In this document: one piece after another, positions 1-8,124 of the stretch | How the letters are laid out: every line of letters starts with the position of its first letter | Numbering within the stretch: the stretch's first letter is position 1 | NCBI RefSeq assembly: GCF_009296265.1 | Contig: NZ_WBJS01000001.1 | Span: forward strand, 1 to 64,000 | Direction: 5' to 3' | DNA length: 64,000 bases | Source: Thioclava sp. JE_KL1 | GTDB taxonomy: Bacteria; Pseudomonadota; Alphaproteobacteria; Rhodobacterales; Rhodobacteraceae | Program-made: the position numbers and the translations under genes | The notes under the pieces: generated by a model | What the model was told of the DNA's origin: nothing | Seen by the model: only the letters and a program-made list of their open reading frames with translations | The model's database searches: none

Positions 1-155
1 CTCACCCGCTCTCCGCTGCCGTAGAACAGGTCGTAGTACAAAGGGTACCTGTTGACCTCGCCTCGGCAATGTGGATACCCCTGTGTTTGCTGAGGCGTTG
101 GGCCGATGCGGTGCCTGCAACGGGAGACAAACCCACTCCGCCGGCACCATAGCAT
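1..155 (-). CDS. Partial ORF running off the left edge, unknown
   Basis: An open frame reads leftward from an ATG at 155 and stays open to the window edge. It gives about 51 residues, ending ...YPLYYDLFYGSGERV. The aromatic, Gly-rich end looks more protein-like than the shadow frames here. I do not recognise a family. The proposed ATG lies inside the left 81-bp repeat, so the true start may differ or the frame may be a fragment of a gene broken by insertion. Confidence 0.3.
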   Translation of the reverse strand, partial: MLWCRRSGFVSRCRHRIGPTPQQTQGYPHCRGEVNRYPLYYDLFYGSGERV

Positions 156-216
156 CAGTCAAGCCATTGATTAGCCTCAGCTTTATCTCAGGATGGAGCG
201 AGCGTAGAACATGGCG
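136..216 (+). repeat. Left copy of an 81-bp perfect inverted repeat
   Basis: All 81 bases are the exact reverse complement of 1780-1860. The copy starts with the last 14 bases of tRNA-Thr (acceptor stem, discriminator and CCA end). It continues through the 60-bp leader of the integrase and ends with the first two integrase codons (ATGGCG at 211-216). After that the sequence diverges. It opens a 26-codon frame (211-291) that does not resemble the integrase. Confidence 0.95.
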
Positions 217-322
217 CTGCAGCTTATCCGGGAATTAGGTCCCACCATCGATGACAGAAACTTTGTGATCCGCTGCAGGCACGATGCCTGACGCGTTCTT
301 GCCTCAATCGAAAGGACAAATA

Positions 323-535
323 ATGGCAACGAAGAACAACAAAATCGACATCGATGCAGTTCGGGAAACGCACCGCGCAACCGGTCGCGTTCTCCGTGAC
401 ATCGAGCTTTTGAAACTCGACCTCAATACGTTGGAGTTTCTTGTTTCTCAACATGGTGAGGCCTGCACCCTTGGCGAAGCCATTCGCCAAAACACGGCGC
501 GATTTGAAGCGTGCTTGGCCGCACTGAACGCTTGA
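323..535 (+). CDS. Small hypothetical protein inside the integrase element
   Basis: This gene encodes 70 residues, mostly predicted helix with mixed charge (MATKNNKIDIDAVRETHRAT...). I chose the ATG at 323 over the one at 284 because an AAAGGAC Shine-Dalgarno-like sequence precedes it by about six bases. The gene is convergent with the recombinase and lies between the two inverted repeats. Its size and position would suit an accessory or excisionase-type protein, but no MerR/Xis helix-turn-helix signature is visible. I do not recognise it. Confidence 0.6.
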   Translation: MATKNNKIDIDAVRETHRATGRVLRDIELLKLDLNTLEFLVSQHGEACTLGEAIRQNTARFEACLAALNA

Positions 536-609
536 ATTCAATGAAGAGAAGCAGGGGAGGCCCCCTCCTCTGCTCTTGAACGAATAAAGCACCGCCTGTT
601 CGCAGCGGA

Positions 610-1785
610 CTAAATACGAGATAGCCACTTCTGGAGGATTTCGAGGGGATAGCCTCTTCCGTAGCTTTGCCCGACACCCTCGGTCAGCCAACCGCCGACT
701 TGGTCCACCACATCTGCGGGACACTCTATCGCTCGCAATCGATCACGCATCGAGTGTCGGAAGCTATGCATGCTACATTTCTCTGGCACGTTTGGCTTCA
801 TCCATTTGTTCAGCGCAGCGCTCGCTGAGTTGGCATTGGTTTGCCCAGCCTTGTTGTATCTAGGGAAGGCGAAATCGCTTTCGGTGACTGCCTCATTCAC
901 CCTACGGGCAGCCCACAAGGCCTCGCCAACCAACGGCACCTTTCGAGCGCTGCCAGCCGTTTTCAGCCTACGCCACGGATGCTCTCGGATGACCACGTGG
1001 GGAATGGGGCTATCCAACTTGAGGTCTTCCTTGAGCAGCCCTGCAGCCTCAGCGAGACGCATCCCTGTGTCGGACACCAATGCGACCAGCCAGCGAAGAT
1101 CATCATCAGTCTTTCTGCACTCTGCCTGCAGGGTGTGTATCACGTCGAGCGGAAGTGGTGATCTGTCTTCGACCCCAGCGTTCCGGTCGTAGTAGACGTG
1201 TCCGAAGGGGTTCTTGATGTCGATGCCGAGTTCACTTGCGGCGAAGTTGACCACCGCTCGGACGGTCCCGAAGATGCGGGTGATGCTACTCCCAGCGAGC
1301 TTTCGCTTGATCAGGTCATCGCGGAAAGCGTTGGCATCAGCCTTCTTGTAGTCCGTGATGTCCCGGTCTCCGCAGACGTCGATCACATAGCCACAGGACC
1401 GCTCTGCAGCTCTGTGGAAGGTCACTGGCCTCCCCTGCCCCTTGAGACGCAGATAGATGCCAACCGCCTCCGAGAGCTTCACTGTCTCGGCTACTGGCGA
1501 TGCGGCAGTGAGAGGGGCAATCTCGGCACCCTGCGCCTGAGCCATGCGTAACATATGCTTTCCGGGCAAGTCGCTGTCTTTGACCCGCAGATGATACCAA
1601 TGCTCATCGAGCCGCTGTGCCGCTCTGAGGGCGCGTGAAGTAGCAACGGCGGCAGACCTCGTGCGCAATGAATAGGAGATTTTTCGGGACGTGTAGTGGT
1701 GCAACAAATCCTTAGGCACACGTCTAACGAAGTAGAAGACGCCGTCTTTAACGAATGAGTGGGGTGCAGCTTTGTTCTCCGCCAT
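610..1785 (-). CDS. Tyrosine-type site-specific recombinase (integrase)
   Basis: The protein has 391 residues, a normal length for phage or island integrases. The N-terminus (residues 8-50, SFVKDGVFYFVRRVPKDL) matches the arm-binding start common in alphaproteobacterial island integrases. A SAM-like core-binding region follows at about 100-185. The catalytic domain shows Arg243 in TGMRLAEA, a Lys near 275 in RLKTAGSARKVPL, HxxR at 340-343 (HSFR), GGW at 364-366 and a Tyr nucleophile at 375 or 379 (SYGRGY). All active-site residues appear intact. The start codon lies within the right 81-bp repeat, 62 bases from the tRNA-Thr 3' end. It should catalyse integration or excision at the tRNA site. 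Confidence 0.93.
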   Translation of the reverse strand: MAENKAAPHSFVKDGVFYFVRRVPKDLLHHYTSRKISYSLRTRSAAVATSRALRAAQRLDEHWYHLRVKDSDLPGKHMLRMAQAQGAEIAPLTAASPVAETVKLSEAVGIYLRLKGQGRPVTFHRAAERSCGYVIDVCGDRDITDYKKADANAFRDDLIKRKLAGSSITRIFGTVRAVVNFAASELGIDIKNPFGHVYYDRNAGVEDRSPLPLDVIHTLQAECRKTDDDLRWLVALVSDTGMRLAEAAGLLKEDLKLDSPIPHVVIREHPWRRLKTAGSARKVPLVGEALWAARRVNEAVTESDFAFPRYNKAGQTNANSASAALNKWMKPNVPEKCSMHSFRHSMRDRLRAIECPADVVDQVGGWLTEGVGQSYGRGYPLEILQKWLSRI

Positions 1786-1860
1786 GTTCTACGCTCGCTC
1801 CATCCTGAGATAAAGCTGAGGCTAATCAATGGCTTGACTGATGCTATGGTGCCGGCGGAG
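1780..1860 (-). repeat. Right copy of the 81-bp inverted repeat (attachment site side)
   Basis: This copy is in its natural context. It covers the 3' end of tRNA-Thr, the integrase leader and the first two integrase codons, and is the exact reverse complement of 136-216. The tRNA portion (1847-1860) is the likely attachment core. Confidence 0.95.
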
Positions 1861-1922
1861 GGACTCGAACCCCCGACCCCCTGATTACAAATCAGACGCT
1901 CTACCAACTGAGCTACGCCGGC
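1847..1922 (-). tRNA. tRNA-Thr(UGU)
   Basis: A complete 76-nt cloverleaf can be drawn. The acceptor stem is GCCGGCG/CGCCGGC, the D-arm begins GCTCAGTTGGTAGAGC, and the anticodon loop TTTGTAA carries TGT (plus-strand ACA at 1887-1889). The T-arm contains GGTTCGAGTC and CCA is encoded at the 3' end (1847-1849). UGU decodes threonine ACA/ACG codons. The 3' end is the integration target of the neighbouring element. Confidence 0.97.
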
Positions 1923-1970
1923 GTGACGGGCCCGCAATAGCGCGGCTTGGAAATTCGCGCAAGACGCCGC

Positions 1971-3674
1971 TCAGCGGGAACGGGCAAGATCGGCGCGCGC
2001 TTGATCTGCGCGGGCGAGGATCGCGACCGCGACCAGCCCCACCGCGCAGACTAGAAGTGCGGCGGGCGAGGCATCGCCCAGGTTCTCGAGGCTCGCCTTT
2101 TCCTGCGTGCGCGTGGCCAGCGTCTCGAAGTTGAACGGGCGCAGCAGCAGCGTCGCGGGCAGCTCCTTCACGCAATCGACGAAGACCAGAAGCAGCGCCG
2201 AGCCGACCGAGCCGCGCATCAGGGGCAAGTAGAGGCTGCGCAGGACGCCACCCGGTGTGCGCCCCAGCGAGCGCGCGGCCATCGGCAGCGAGGGCGGCAC
2301 GCGCCCGAAGGCGGCGTCGCTCGCGCCTTGGGCGATGGCGAAAAATCGCACGACATAGGCGAGAATGATCGCGAACGCCGAGCCCGTCAGGAGCAGCCCG
2401 GGATCGTGGCCAGTGATCGCCAGCACGGTATCGGCCAGCATGTGATCGAGACCGGCGAGCGGAATCAGGATGCCGACCGCCAGCACCGCCCCCGGCGCGG
2501 CATAGCCCAGCGTCGTCAGCGGCAGCACCGCGCGCGGCAGGCGCTGCCCCGACAGGCGCACCCCGTAAACCATGAACAGCGCCAGCGTCACCGTGATCAC
2601 GGCGGCCGCGCCCCCGGTCAGGATCGTGTGCCACAGCGCAAGCCCGAGGCCCCGGCCGAACCACGCCTCGGGATTGGCGAGCGCATGACCGCCCATCACC
2701 GCGACCGGCAGCACGAAGCCCAAAGCCACCGGAAGCACGCAGGCCAGCGTCGCCACCCAGCCAGCCGCGCCTTTCAGGCGCTGCGGCTGCACCGGGCGGG
2801 CCTGACGCGCGCTTTGGTAATAGTGGACGCGGCGGCGCGAAAGCTTCTCGAGCATAAGGAGCGCGAGCACGATCCCGAGGATCACCAGCGCGAGCTGCGC
2901 CGCCCCGCCTGCATTGCCGCCCGAAAGCCATGTCGAGAAGATGCCCGTGGTCAGGGTCTGCACGCCGAAATGATCGACGACGCCGAAATCCGCGACCGTC
3001 TCCATCATCGCGATCGCGGCCCCTGCGGCGATGGCGGGACGCGCGAGCGGCAGGCCCACGCGCCAGACCATCCCCCACGGCCCGGTGCCGAGGGCGCGGG
3101 CGACCTCGTAGCTGGCGCCGGATTGCTCGCGCAGAGCCGCGCGAGTGATCAGGTAGATATAGGGGTAAAGCGCGGCCGAGAGCACGACGACCGCCGCCTC
3201 GCGCGAGCGGATCTCGGGGAACCAGTAGTCACGCGCCGAGGCCCAGCCGAAGGCACCGCGCATCGCGGTCTGCACCGGGCCGGAATAGTCGAGGAAATCG
3301 GTGAGGGCATAAGCGCCGACATAGGCCGGGATCGCGAGCGGCAGCAGCAGCAACCATTGCAATATGCGATGCCCCGGGAAGCGATACATCACCACGAGCC
3401 ATGCAGCCCCCGCCCCGATGGCCGAGGCCAGAAGCCCCACGCCGCCCGTCAGCACCGCCGTATTGATCAGGTAGCGCGGCAGCACCGTCGCGATCAGATG
3501 CGGCCAGATATTGTCGCGCGGATCGAGCGCCATCCACCCGACAGCCAGGATCGGCGCCAGCACCAGCACCGCGATCACCACGGCCCCGAGCGACCAGAGC
3601 CCGCCCGCCGCACGCAAGCGTCCGCGCAGGGCAGGCGCAGGGGGGACCAAGAGGGATTGGGCGGATTTGGGCAC
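1971..3674 (-). CDS. Iron(III)-type ABC transporter permease, fused two-domain (FbpB/SfuB family)
   Basis: The protein has 567 residues with about twelve hydrophobic segments, arranged as two BPD_transp_1 permease halves. This is the usual fused design of FbpB/SfuB/AfuB ferric-iron permeases of the inner membrane. Each half has an EAA coupling loop for the ATPase: ARALGTGPWGMVWRVGLP near residues 190-210, and ARSLGRTPGGVLRSLYLP near 470-490. No binding protein or ATPase gene adjoins it, so it is an orphan whose partners must lie elsewhere. The Fe(III) substrate is inferred from family resemblance. It ends 48 bp from tRNA-Thr and is divergent from the next gene. Confidence 0.85.
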   Translation of the reverse strand: MPKSAQSLLVPPAPALRGRLRAAGGLWSLGAVVIAVLVLAPILAVGWMALDPRDNIWPHLIATVLPRYLINTAVLTGGVGLLASAIGAGAAWLVVMYRFPGHRILQWLLLLPLAIPAYVGAYALTDFLDYSGPVQTAMRGAFGWASARDYWFPEIRSREAAVVVLSAALYPYIYLITRAALREQSGASYEVARALGTGPWGMVWRVGLPLARPAIAAGAAIAMMETVADFGVVDHFGVQTLTTGIFSTWLSGGNAGGAAQLALVILGIVLALLMLEKLSRRRVHYYQSARQARPVQPQRLKGAAGWVATLACVLPVALGFVLPVAVMGGHALANPEAWFGRGLGLALWHTILTGGAAAVITVTLALFMVYGVRLSGQRLPRAVLPLTTLGYAAPGAVLAVGILIPLAGLDHMLADTVLAITGHDPGLLLTGSAFAIILAYVVRFFAIAQGASDAAFGRVPPSLPMAARSLGRTPGGVLRSLYLPLMRGSVGSALLLVFVDCVKELPATLLLRPFNFETLATRTQEKASLENLGDASPAALLVCAVGLVAVAILARADQARADLARSR

Positions 3675-3811
3675 GGGCTTTCCCGATCAGTTTTGTCGGA
3701 ATTGTCTCGCCCCTCCTACCCCGAAACACATTTGCCTGTCCAGAACGGAGCGGCTAGAGTGAGCGGCAACAATAAGGGCTTGACCCGGCAGACGATATTG
3801 AGGCGCGCAGA

Positions 3812-4687
3812 ATGAAAGTCGTTTTCCATCTCGGAGCGCATTCGACCGATGAAGATCGCATCGTGGGCGCGCTTTCGAGCAACGAGCGGCTCCTCGAGTC
3901 TCACCGCATCGCCGTGCCCGCGCCCCGCAGCTACCGGATGGTGCTGCGCGATGCTTTGGTCTCGCTGAAAGGCGCCCCTGCGCCGCAGGATGTGCAGGAC
4001 GCAATCATCGAGGCAAGCACCGACGCGCCGGTCCTCGACCGGCTGGTTTTCAGCCACGCGTTTTTCCTGTGCATCCCCGAGCGGGTGATCACCAAGCGCG
4101 GCTTCTACGCGATGGCACCGGGCAAGCTCGCGCCGCTGGCGAACCTCTTTCCCGATGCGGAGACCGAGTTCCATCTCGCGCTGATCAACCCCGCGAGTCT
4201 GATCCCGCAGCTGGTCGCCCGGCTGCCCAAGCGCAGCTACGAGCAGATCATGGAAGGCCACGACCCGCGCGAGCTGCGCTGGGAGCCGCTGATCCGCCAG
4301 ATGGTGGAAGCCGCGGGCGGGCGGCGCTTCGTAATCTGGTGCAACGAGGATTTGCCGCTGATCTGGCCCGAGGTGCTGCGTTCGGTCGGCGGATTGCCCG
4401 AGGATCAGACGCTCAAGGGCGACATGATGGTGCTGCGTCAGATCATGCCCGAGGAGGGGATCGAACGGCTGCGCAGCTATTTCGACGCGAACCCGCCGAA
4501 ATCGGTGCTGCACCGGCGCAAGATCGTGGCGGCCTTCCTCGACAAATACGCCCAGCCCGAGGCGCTCGAGATCGAGGCACCGCTGCCGGGCTGGACAGAT
4601 GAGCTGGTCGACGAGATCACCGCGCAATACGATGCCGACGTCGCCGCGATCGCGCGGATGCCCGGTGTGGAATTCATCGCCCCCTAA
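3812..4687 (+). CDS. Hypothetical protein, weakly sulfotransferase-like N-terminus
   Basis: The protein has 291 residues, no signal peptide and no membrane segment. The start (MKVVFHLGAHSTDEDRI) resembles the beta-strand plus loop that binds PAPS in sulfotransferase-like proteins (HIGxxKTGTT), but it lacks the Lys/Thr run, so cofactor binding is doubtful. The remainder is rich in charged helices and has a late aromatic stretch near residue 175 (FVIWCNEDLPLIW). It is divergent from the FbpB-like permease and stands alone. I regard it as a conserved Rhodobacterales protein of unknown function. Confidence 0.75.
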   Translation: MKVVFHLGAHSTDEDRIVGALSSNERLLESHRIAVPAPRSYRMVLRDALVSLKGAPAPQDVQDAIIEASTDAPVLDRLVFSHAFFLCIPERVITKRGFYAMAPGKLAPLANLFPDAETEFHLALINPASLIPQLVARLPKRSYEQIMEGHDPRELRWEPLIRQMVEAAGGRRFVIWCNEDLPLIWPEVLRSVGGLPEDQTLKGDMMVLRQIMPEEGIERLRSYFDANPPKSVLHRRKIVAAFLDKYAQPEALEIEAPLPGWTDELVDEITAQYDADVAAIARMPGVEFIAP

Positions 4688-4702
4688 GCGAAGGGCGCGG
4701 GT

Positions 4703-4726
4703 CGCGCCGGATCATCGTCCGGCGCG
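4703..4726. terminator. Hairpin between convergent genes
   Basis: Nine complementary base pairs (CGCGCCGGA / TCCGGCGCG) flank a six-base loop between the convergent stops of the 3812 gene and the GapR-like gene. There is no clear T-run, so a bidirectional terminator role is only likely. Confidence 0.4.
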
Positions 4727-4735
4727 CAATAGCGC

Positions 4736-4987
4736 TCAGCCCATCCCCAGCGCGGATTTGTAGAGGTCGAGAATCGCCTCTTCCTCGGCCACGTCATCCT
4801 TGTCGCGTTTGCGCAGGGCGACGATCTTCTTCAGCACCTTGGTGTCGTAGCCGCGGGCCTTGGCCTCGGACATGATGTCCTTCTGCTGCTCGGCGATGTC
4901 TTTCTTCTCGGCTTCGAGGCTCTCGAACTGCTCGACAAACTGGCGCAGCTCATCGGCGGTGACATTGTAGGCGGCATCGTTGGGCAT
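4736..4987 (-). CDS. GapR-like DUF2312 nucleoid protein
   Basis: The protein has 83 residues and matches the DUF2312/GapR family in length and pattern. A helix with heptad-like Glu/Lys spacing (ADELRQFVEQFESLEAEKKD) is followed by a conserved AKARGYDTKVLKKIVALRKRD segment. GapR of Caulobacter binds overtwisted AT-rich DNA ahead of replication and transcription forks and stimulates topoisomerases. The C-terminal basic region here is compatible with DNA binding. It is monocistronic and convergent with the upstream hypothetical gene. Confidence 0.88.
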   Translation of the reverse strand: MPNDAAYNVTADELRQFVEQFESLEAEKKDIAEQQKDIMSEAKARGYDTKVLKKIVALRKRDKDDVAEEEAILDLYKSALGMG

Positions 4988-5193
4988 GGGCCTCTCCTGC
5001 TTGCGAACGGGGGTCGGCGCTCTGACTAGCCCGAGCGTCTGCGCGCATCAAGAGGCGGCGCGCGCGGATCGGCGGGTTATGGGAGGACGCCCGCCCCTCC
5101 CGCTTCTTCCCGCACGATCGCGGGTGCCCGCGTTTTTCTTGCCATACCCCCCGCGACGGGCTAGGCAGGCGCGCGCAACTTTCGGAGGCCGCA

Positions 5194-5409
5194 ATGGAAA
5201 ATCTGATCTGGGCAGGGGCCGTCGTCTCGGTGATCGGGCTGTTCGGCATCCTCTATTGCATCGTCAAAGTGGCCAGCGCCAAACGCGCCGGCCTGCCCGA
5301 TGAAGAGCTGCGCGCTCGGCTGCAAAAAATCATCGCGATCAATATGGGCGCGCTGTTCGTGTCGGTGATCGGGCTGATGATGGTGGTGCTGGGCATCTTC
5401 CTCGGCTGA
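5194..5409 (+). CDS. Small two-helix membrane protein, unknown
   Basis: The protein has 71 residues with two hydrophobic segments, at about 5-25 (IWAGAVVSVIGLFGILYCIV) and 50-70. They are separated by a short basic/acidic hairpin (KRAGLPDEELRARLQKI). The start is supported by a GGAGG-like sequence (tttcggaggccgca) nine bases upstream. It probably sits in the inner membrane. No family is recognised. It is divergent from the GapR-like gene and convergent with the next one. Confidence 0.75.
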   Translation: MENLIWAGAVVSVIGLFGILYCIVKVASAKRAGLPDEELRARLQKIIAINMGALFVSVIGLMMVVLGIFLG

Positions 5410-5438
5410 GGCGCCCCTGCCCCCACACCCACGTCCCC

Positions 5439-7436
5439 TCAGGCGTCGTCGAGATCGGCGAAGCATTTGCCGTTGCGGATCAGCACATCCCATAGCGTGA
5501 CGGGCTCGGGCGCGCCCTCTTCGGCCAGCTCGCGCAGCAGCTTTCGCGTCCCAAGAAGGCCTGCGCGGTCGGCTGCGAACATCACGCCACCCATCTGCGG
5601 CGCGAAGCCCAGCACATGGCGTGCCGCGACGTCGATATCGCCCGCCCGATGCGCCTGCGCGTGCTGCAAGAGCCCCGCGCCGCAATTGGCAAGCTCGGCC
5701 AGAATCCGGGCGCGGATGCGCGCATTGGACAGACGCCGCGGCACGATCCCGGCCTCGTCGCGCAAAGCCGTGAGCGCCTCGGCCTGATCGTGCACCGGGC
5801 GCGGCGTGCCCTCGGACCAATCGTAAAAGCCCTGTCGCCGCGCGCCGGTCGCCGCGGCATCGAGCGCGAGCAGGCTGAGAAGCGGCCCGAACGGGCGATG
5901 CAGCCGCACGAAATCCTCCAGCACGGCGTCGATGCCCAACCGGTCGGCCAGCTCCAGCGGCGGGCGCGTACCGCCTGCCTCGCGGATCGCCACATCGACC
6001 TGCGCGACCGAGGCCCCGGCAAGCACCGCGCGCTCTGCCGCGGCGATATAGGCGACGCGGAGATGATCGGCGATGCCGCCCACGCCGGGACCGCCGCGTA
6101 GAACCTGCGCTCCGCCCTGCCGCAGAAGCCCCGCCATCGCGTAGAGATCGGCAGGCAGCGCGCCATCGGGCGGCACCAGCTCACACAGATCGCCGGTGCA
6201 GCGCAGCCCGAAGTCCTCCGCGCCGTCAGCCAGATCCGCGGCGCTGCGCGCGCTCAGCGGCGCGGGGGGGAAATTCCCTTTGCCAGAGGCGATCAGCGCA
6301 TCCGAGCCCGACAGCCCCTCGCGGGTCATCGCCGCGCCAAGCCGCGCCCAATCGGCCTCGCGAATGTCGGGGGACAGAGCGCCGGACTGCACCGCGATCT
6401 CCTGCTTGCGCGCGATATCGGCAAAAGCCGTCTCGATCGCGGCGGGGTCGCTTGCGCCGAACACGACCTCGTGCCCGGCGGCCAGCAGCCCTCCAGCCAT
6501 CGCGGCGGGCTGATCCCAAAGGCCGATGCGCAGCGGCGCGGGCGCGGTGGGCGTGCCCTCGCCGGGCAGATGGGCGGCGCGACGCGTGACCCGTGCGGAA
6601 TGGCGTAACGCCTGCGACAACGGCGCCTCGAGCAGTTCCTGCAAGGCCACCGCCTCGACATCGAGCGCCTCGTCGAGCGGCAGCAACAGCGCGCCCTCGA
6701 CCACTTCGAACAGGCGCGCGCCGACCGGCGCAAGCGCGCCCTTTCCCAGCTGCGCACGCAGCGGAGCGAGATCGTTGAGATAGGTTGCGGGATCGTCGAG
6801 CGCGGTATCGGTGCGCGGCACACCCTCGGCGATCAGCATATCGAGCGCGGCGGCAATCTGGCTACGGTCGGTCGCGCCCAGCACGAGATCGCATTGGCCC
6901 TGCGCCCGGGCAGGCTCGGCCTCGACCTCCTCGCCGGCGGCCACGATCGCAAGCGCCCGCGCGCCGCCGATCCGCCGCGCGAGCCGCACGAGGCCGCCTG
7001 CGCCGACGAAGCCGCCAAGCGCGAATTCCGGCGCCGCGAAACAGGTGTCGGGATCGGCGATGCGCAGATCGGCAGCCTGCGCCAGCGCCATCGAACCGCC
7101 CGCGATCCGCCCGGAGAGCCGCGCAAGCACCGGCAGGTCGAGCGCCCCGAGTCGTCGGCAAAACTCCGACAGGCTCGGCACCTCTTCGCTCTTCGCCGGG
7201 CGCGGCGTGATCGCGTCGAAATCTTCCAGTGGGTCGGGCGCGCAGGGCCAGCCCGCCGCACCGCCCTGCAGGACCAGACCGCGCAGGCTCTTGTCGCCTT
7301 CGACCCGGTCGAGCACGCCGCCGATCGCGCGGCGCATCTGGGCCGTGATACCGGCCCGCGCGCCCTGATCGTCAAGCGCTGCGAGCGTCAGCCAAGCCAG
7401 CCCGTCCTGTGTGCGAAATTTCACCCGGTTCGCCAT
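5439..7436 (-). CDS. Degenerate FadB-like fusion: crotonase plus 3-hydroxyacyl-CoA dehydrogenase-like
   Basis: The protein has 665 residues from the ATG at 7436; an upstream in-frame ATG at 7460 would add eight residues, but a GGGGGA ribosome site favours 7436. Residues 1-200 follow the crotonase fold (RIAGGSMALAQAADLRIADPD, PEFALGGFVGAGG). The middle and C-terminus follow the hydroxyacyl-CoA dehydrogenase region of FadB/FadJ. Key residues are lost. The first crotonase Glu is Ala, the Gly-rich NAD motif is replaced by RIGLWDQPAAMAGG, and the HFFNP motif with catalytic His reads GLRCTGDLCELV. The second crotonase Glu (PE) remains. It looks like an intact reading frame for a non-canonical or inactive member. 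No beta-oxidation genes flank it. Confidence 0.75.
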   Translation of the reverse strand: MANRVKFRTQDGLAWLTLAALDDQGARAGITAQMRRAIGGVLDRVEGDKSLRGLVLQGGAAGWPCAPDPLEDFDAITPRPAKSEEVPSLSEFCRRLGALDLPVLARLSGRIAGGSMALAQAADLRIADPDTCFAAPEFALGGFVGAGGLVRLARRIGGARALAIVAAGEEVEAEPARAQGQCDLVLGATDRSQIAAALDMLIAEGVPRTDTALDDPATYLNDLAPLRAQLGKGALAPVGARLFEVVEGALLLPLDEALDVEAVALQELLEAPLSQALRHSARVTRRAAHLPGEGTPTAPAPLRIGLWDQPAAMAGGLLAAGHEVVFGASDPAAIETAFADIARKQEIAVQSGALSPDIREADWARLGAAMTREGLSGSDALIASGKGNFPPAPLSARSAADLADGAEDFGLRCTGDLCELVPPDGALPADLYAMAGLLRQGGAQVLRGGPGVGGIADHLRVAYIAAAERAVLAGASVAQVDVAIREAGGTRPPLELADRLGIDAVLEDFVRLHRPFGPLLSLLALDAAATGARRQGFYDWSEGTPRPVHDQAEALTALRDEAGIVPRRLSNARIRARILAELANCGAGLLQHAQAHRAGDIDVAARHVLGFAPQMGGVMFAADRAGLLGTRKLLRELAEEGAPEPVTLWDVLIRNGKCFADLDDA

Positions 7437-7591
7437 CGTCCCCCACTTGTGGCGGGGCATTCCGTGCGAGCCACCGCCGCGCGAAGTTTAAAGCGAAGCA
7501 GGTTCAAAACAAAAGGGAAATCGCGCATCCCCGGGGGAGGCGCGCAGGGGCAATTGACTGCCCCTGCCCCTTAGAAACGATAGGCCTGAGG

Positions 7592-7930
7592 TTACTGGCG
7601 GGTCGCCTTCGCGCCCGGTGCATGCGCCCGGCAAAACGGCGTTGCGGGCAGCAGATCGAGCCGCGCCTCGTCGATGCGCTCGCCGCAGGTGACGCAATAG
7701 CCGTATTCGCCCGCCTCGATCCGGGCCAGGGCGGCGTCGATCGCGCGGATCTCGGACTGCGCCGACTGACCGAGGTCCTCGAGAACCTCGTCGCTCTCAT
7801 GCTCGATCGCGGCGTCGTCCCAATCTTTTTCTTCGTGGCTCTCAAGCTCGGATTCGACCTGCGCCATCCGTTCCGAGAGTTGCGCCCGGCGGGTTTCGAG
7901 TTCGCTCTTGCGCGTTTCAATCGACTTCAT
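7592..7930 (-). CDS. DksA/TraR-family zinc-finger protein
   Basis: The protein has 112 residues. I start it at 7930 because AAGGAGG lies five bases upstream. A coiled coil (about 5-70) precedes a zinc finger. The coiled-coil tip carries DWDDAA, which fits the DxxDxA motif by which DksA acts in the RNA polymerase secondary channel. The finger reads CVTC-X17-CRAH, so the fourth ligand is His instead of the usual Cys. It probably modulates transcription with or without ppGpp. It is divergent from the YeeE/YedE pair and has its own promoter region. Confidence 0.88.
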   Translation of the reverse strand: MKSIETRKSELETRRAQLSERMAQVESELESHEEKDWDDAAIEHESDEVLEDLGQSAQSEIRAIDAALARIEAGEYGYCVTCGERIDEARLDLLPATPFCRAHAPGAKATRQ

Positions 7931-8124
7931 CCTGTCCTCCTTGATCGATACAACCACCTAAACAGGCAAGCATTTATCCGCCTTGACGCAAATCAACCGG
8001 TCGCACTCACGCACATATGCAGATATCAAATTGCTTGCACCGTCACGGGCGTGAGGTCTAGCATTACAACTCTGACGGGTCCGGGAGAGCCCGTTCGATC
8101 CGCAATTGAGCACAGGGAGAGCTC

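Larger units (their letters stand above)
1..1850. mobile_element. End of an integrated element at tRNA-Thr
   Basis: A tyrosine recombinase lies directly downstream of the 3' end of a tRNA-Thr gene and is read in the same direction as the tRNA. This is the classic arrangement of a genomic island or prophage that uses a tRNA 3' end as its attachment site. The segment also holds a small unknown gene and an inverted copy of the tRNA 3' end plus integrase leader. The far end of the element, with a direct repeat of the tRNA 3' end, is not in the window. The element limits are therefore inferred. Confidence 0.6.

Noticed and set aside
1841-2134. Open frame starting MLWCRRRDSNPRPPDYKS across the tRNA gene
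   Set aside because: It is the antisense translation of tRNA-Thr and its flank, a well-known false gene pattern.
2328-3815. 495-codon plus-strand frame opposite the FbpB-like permease
   Set aside because: The permease has clear membrane helices and EAA loops. The opposite frame is Arg/His/Gln-rich, a shadow of GC3 bias.
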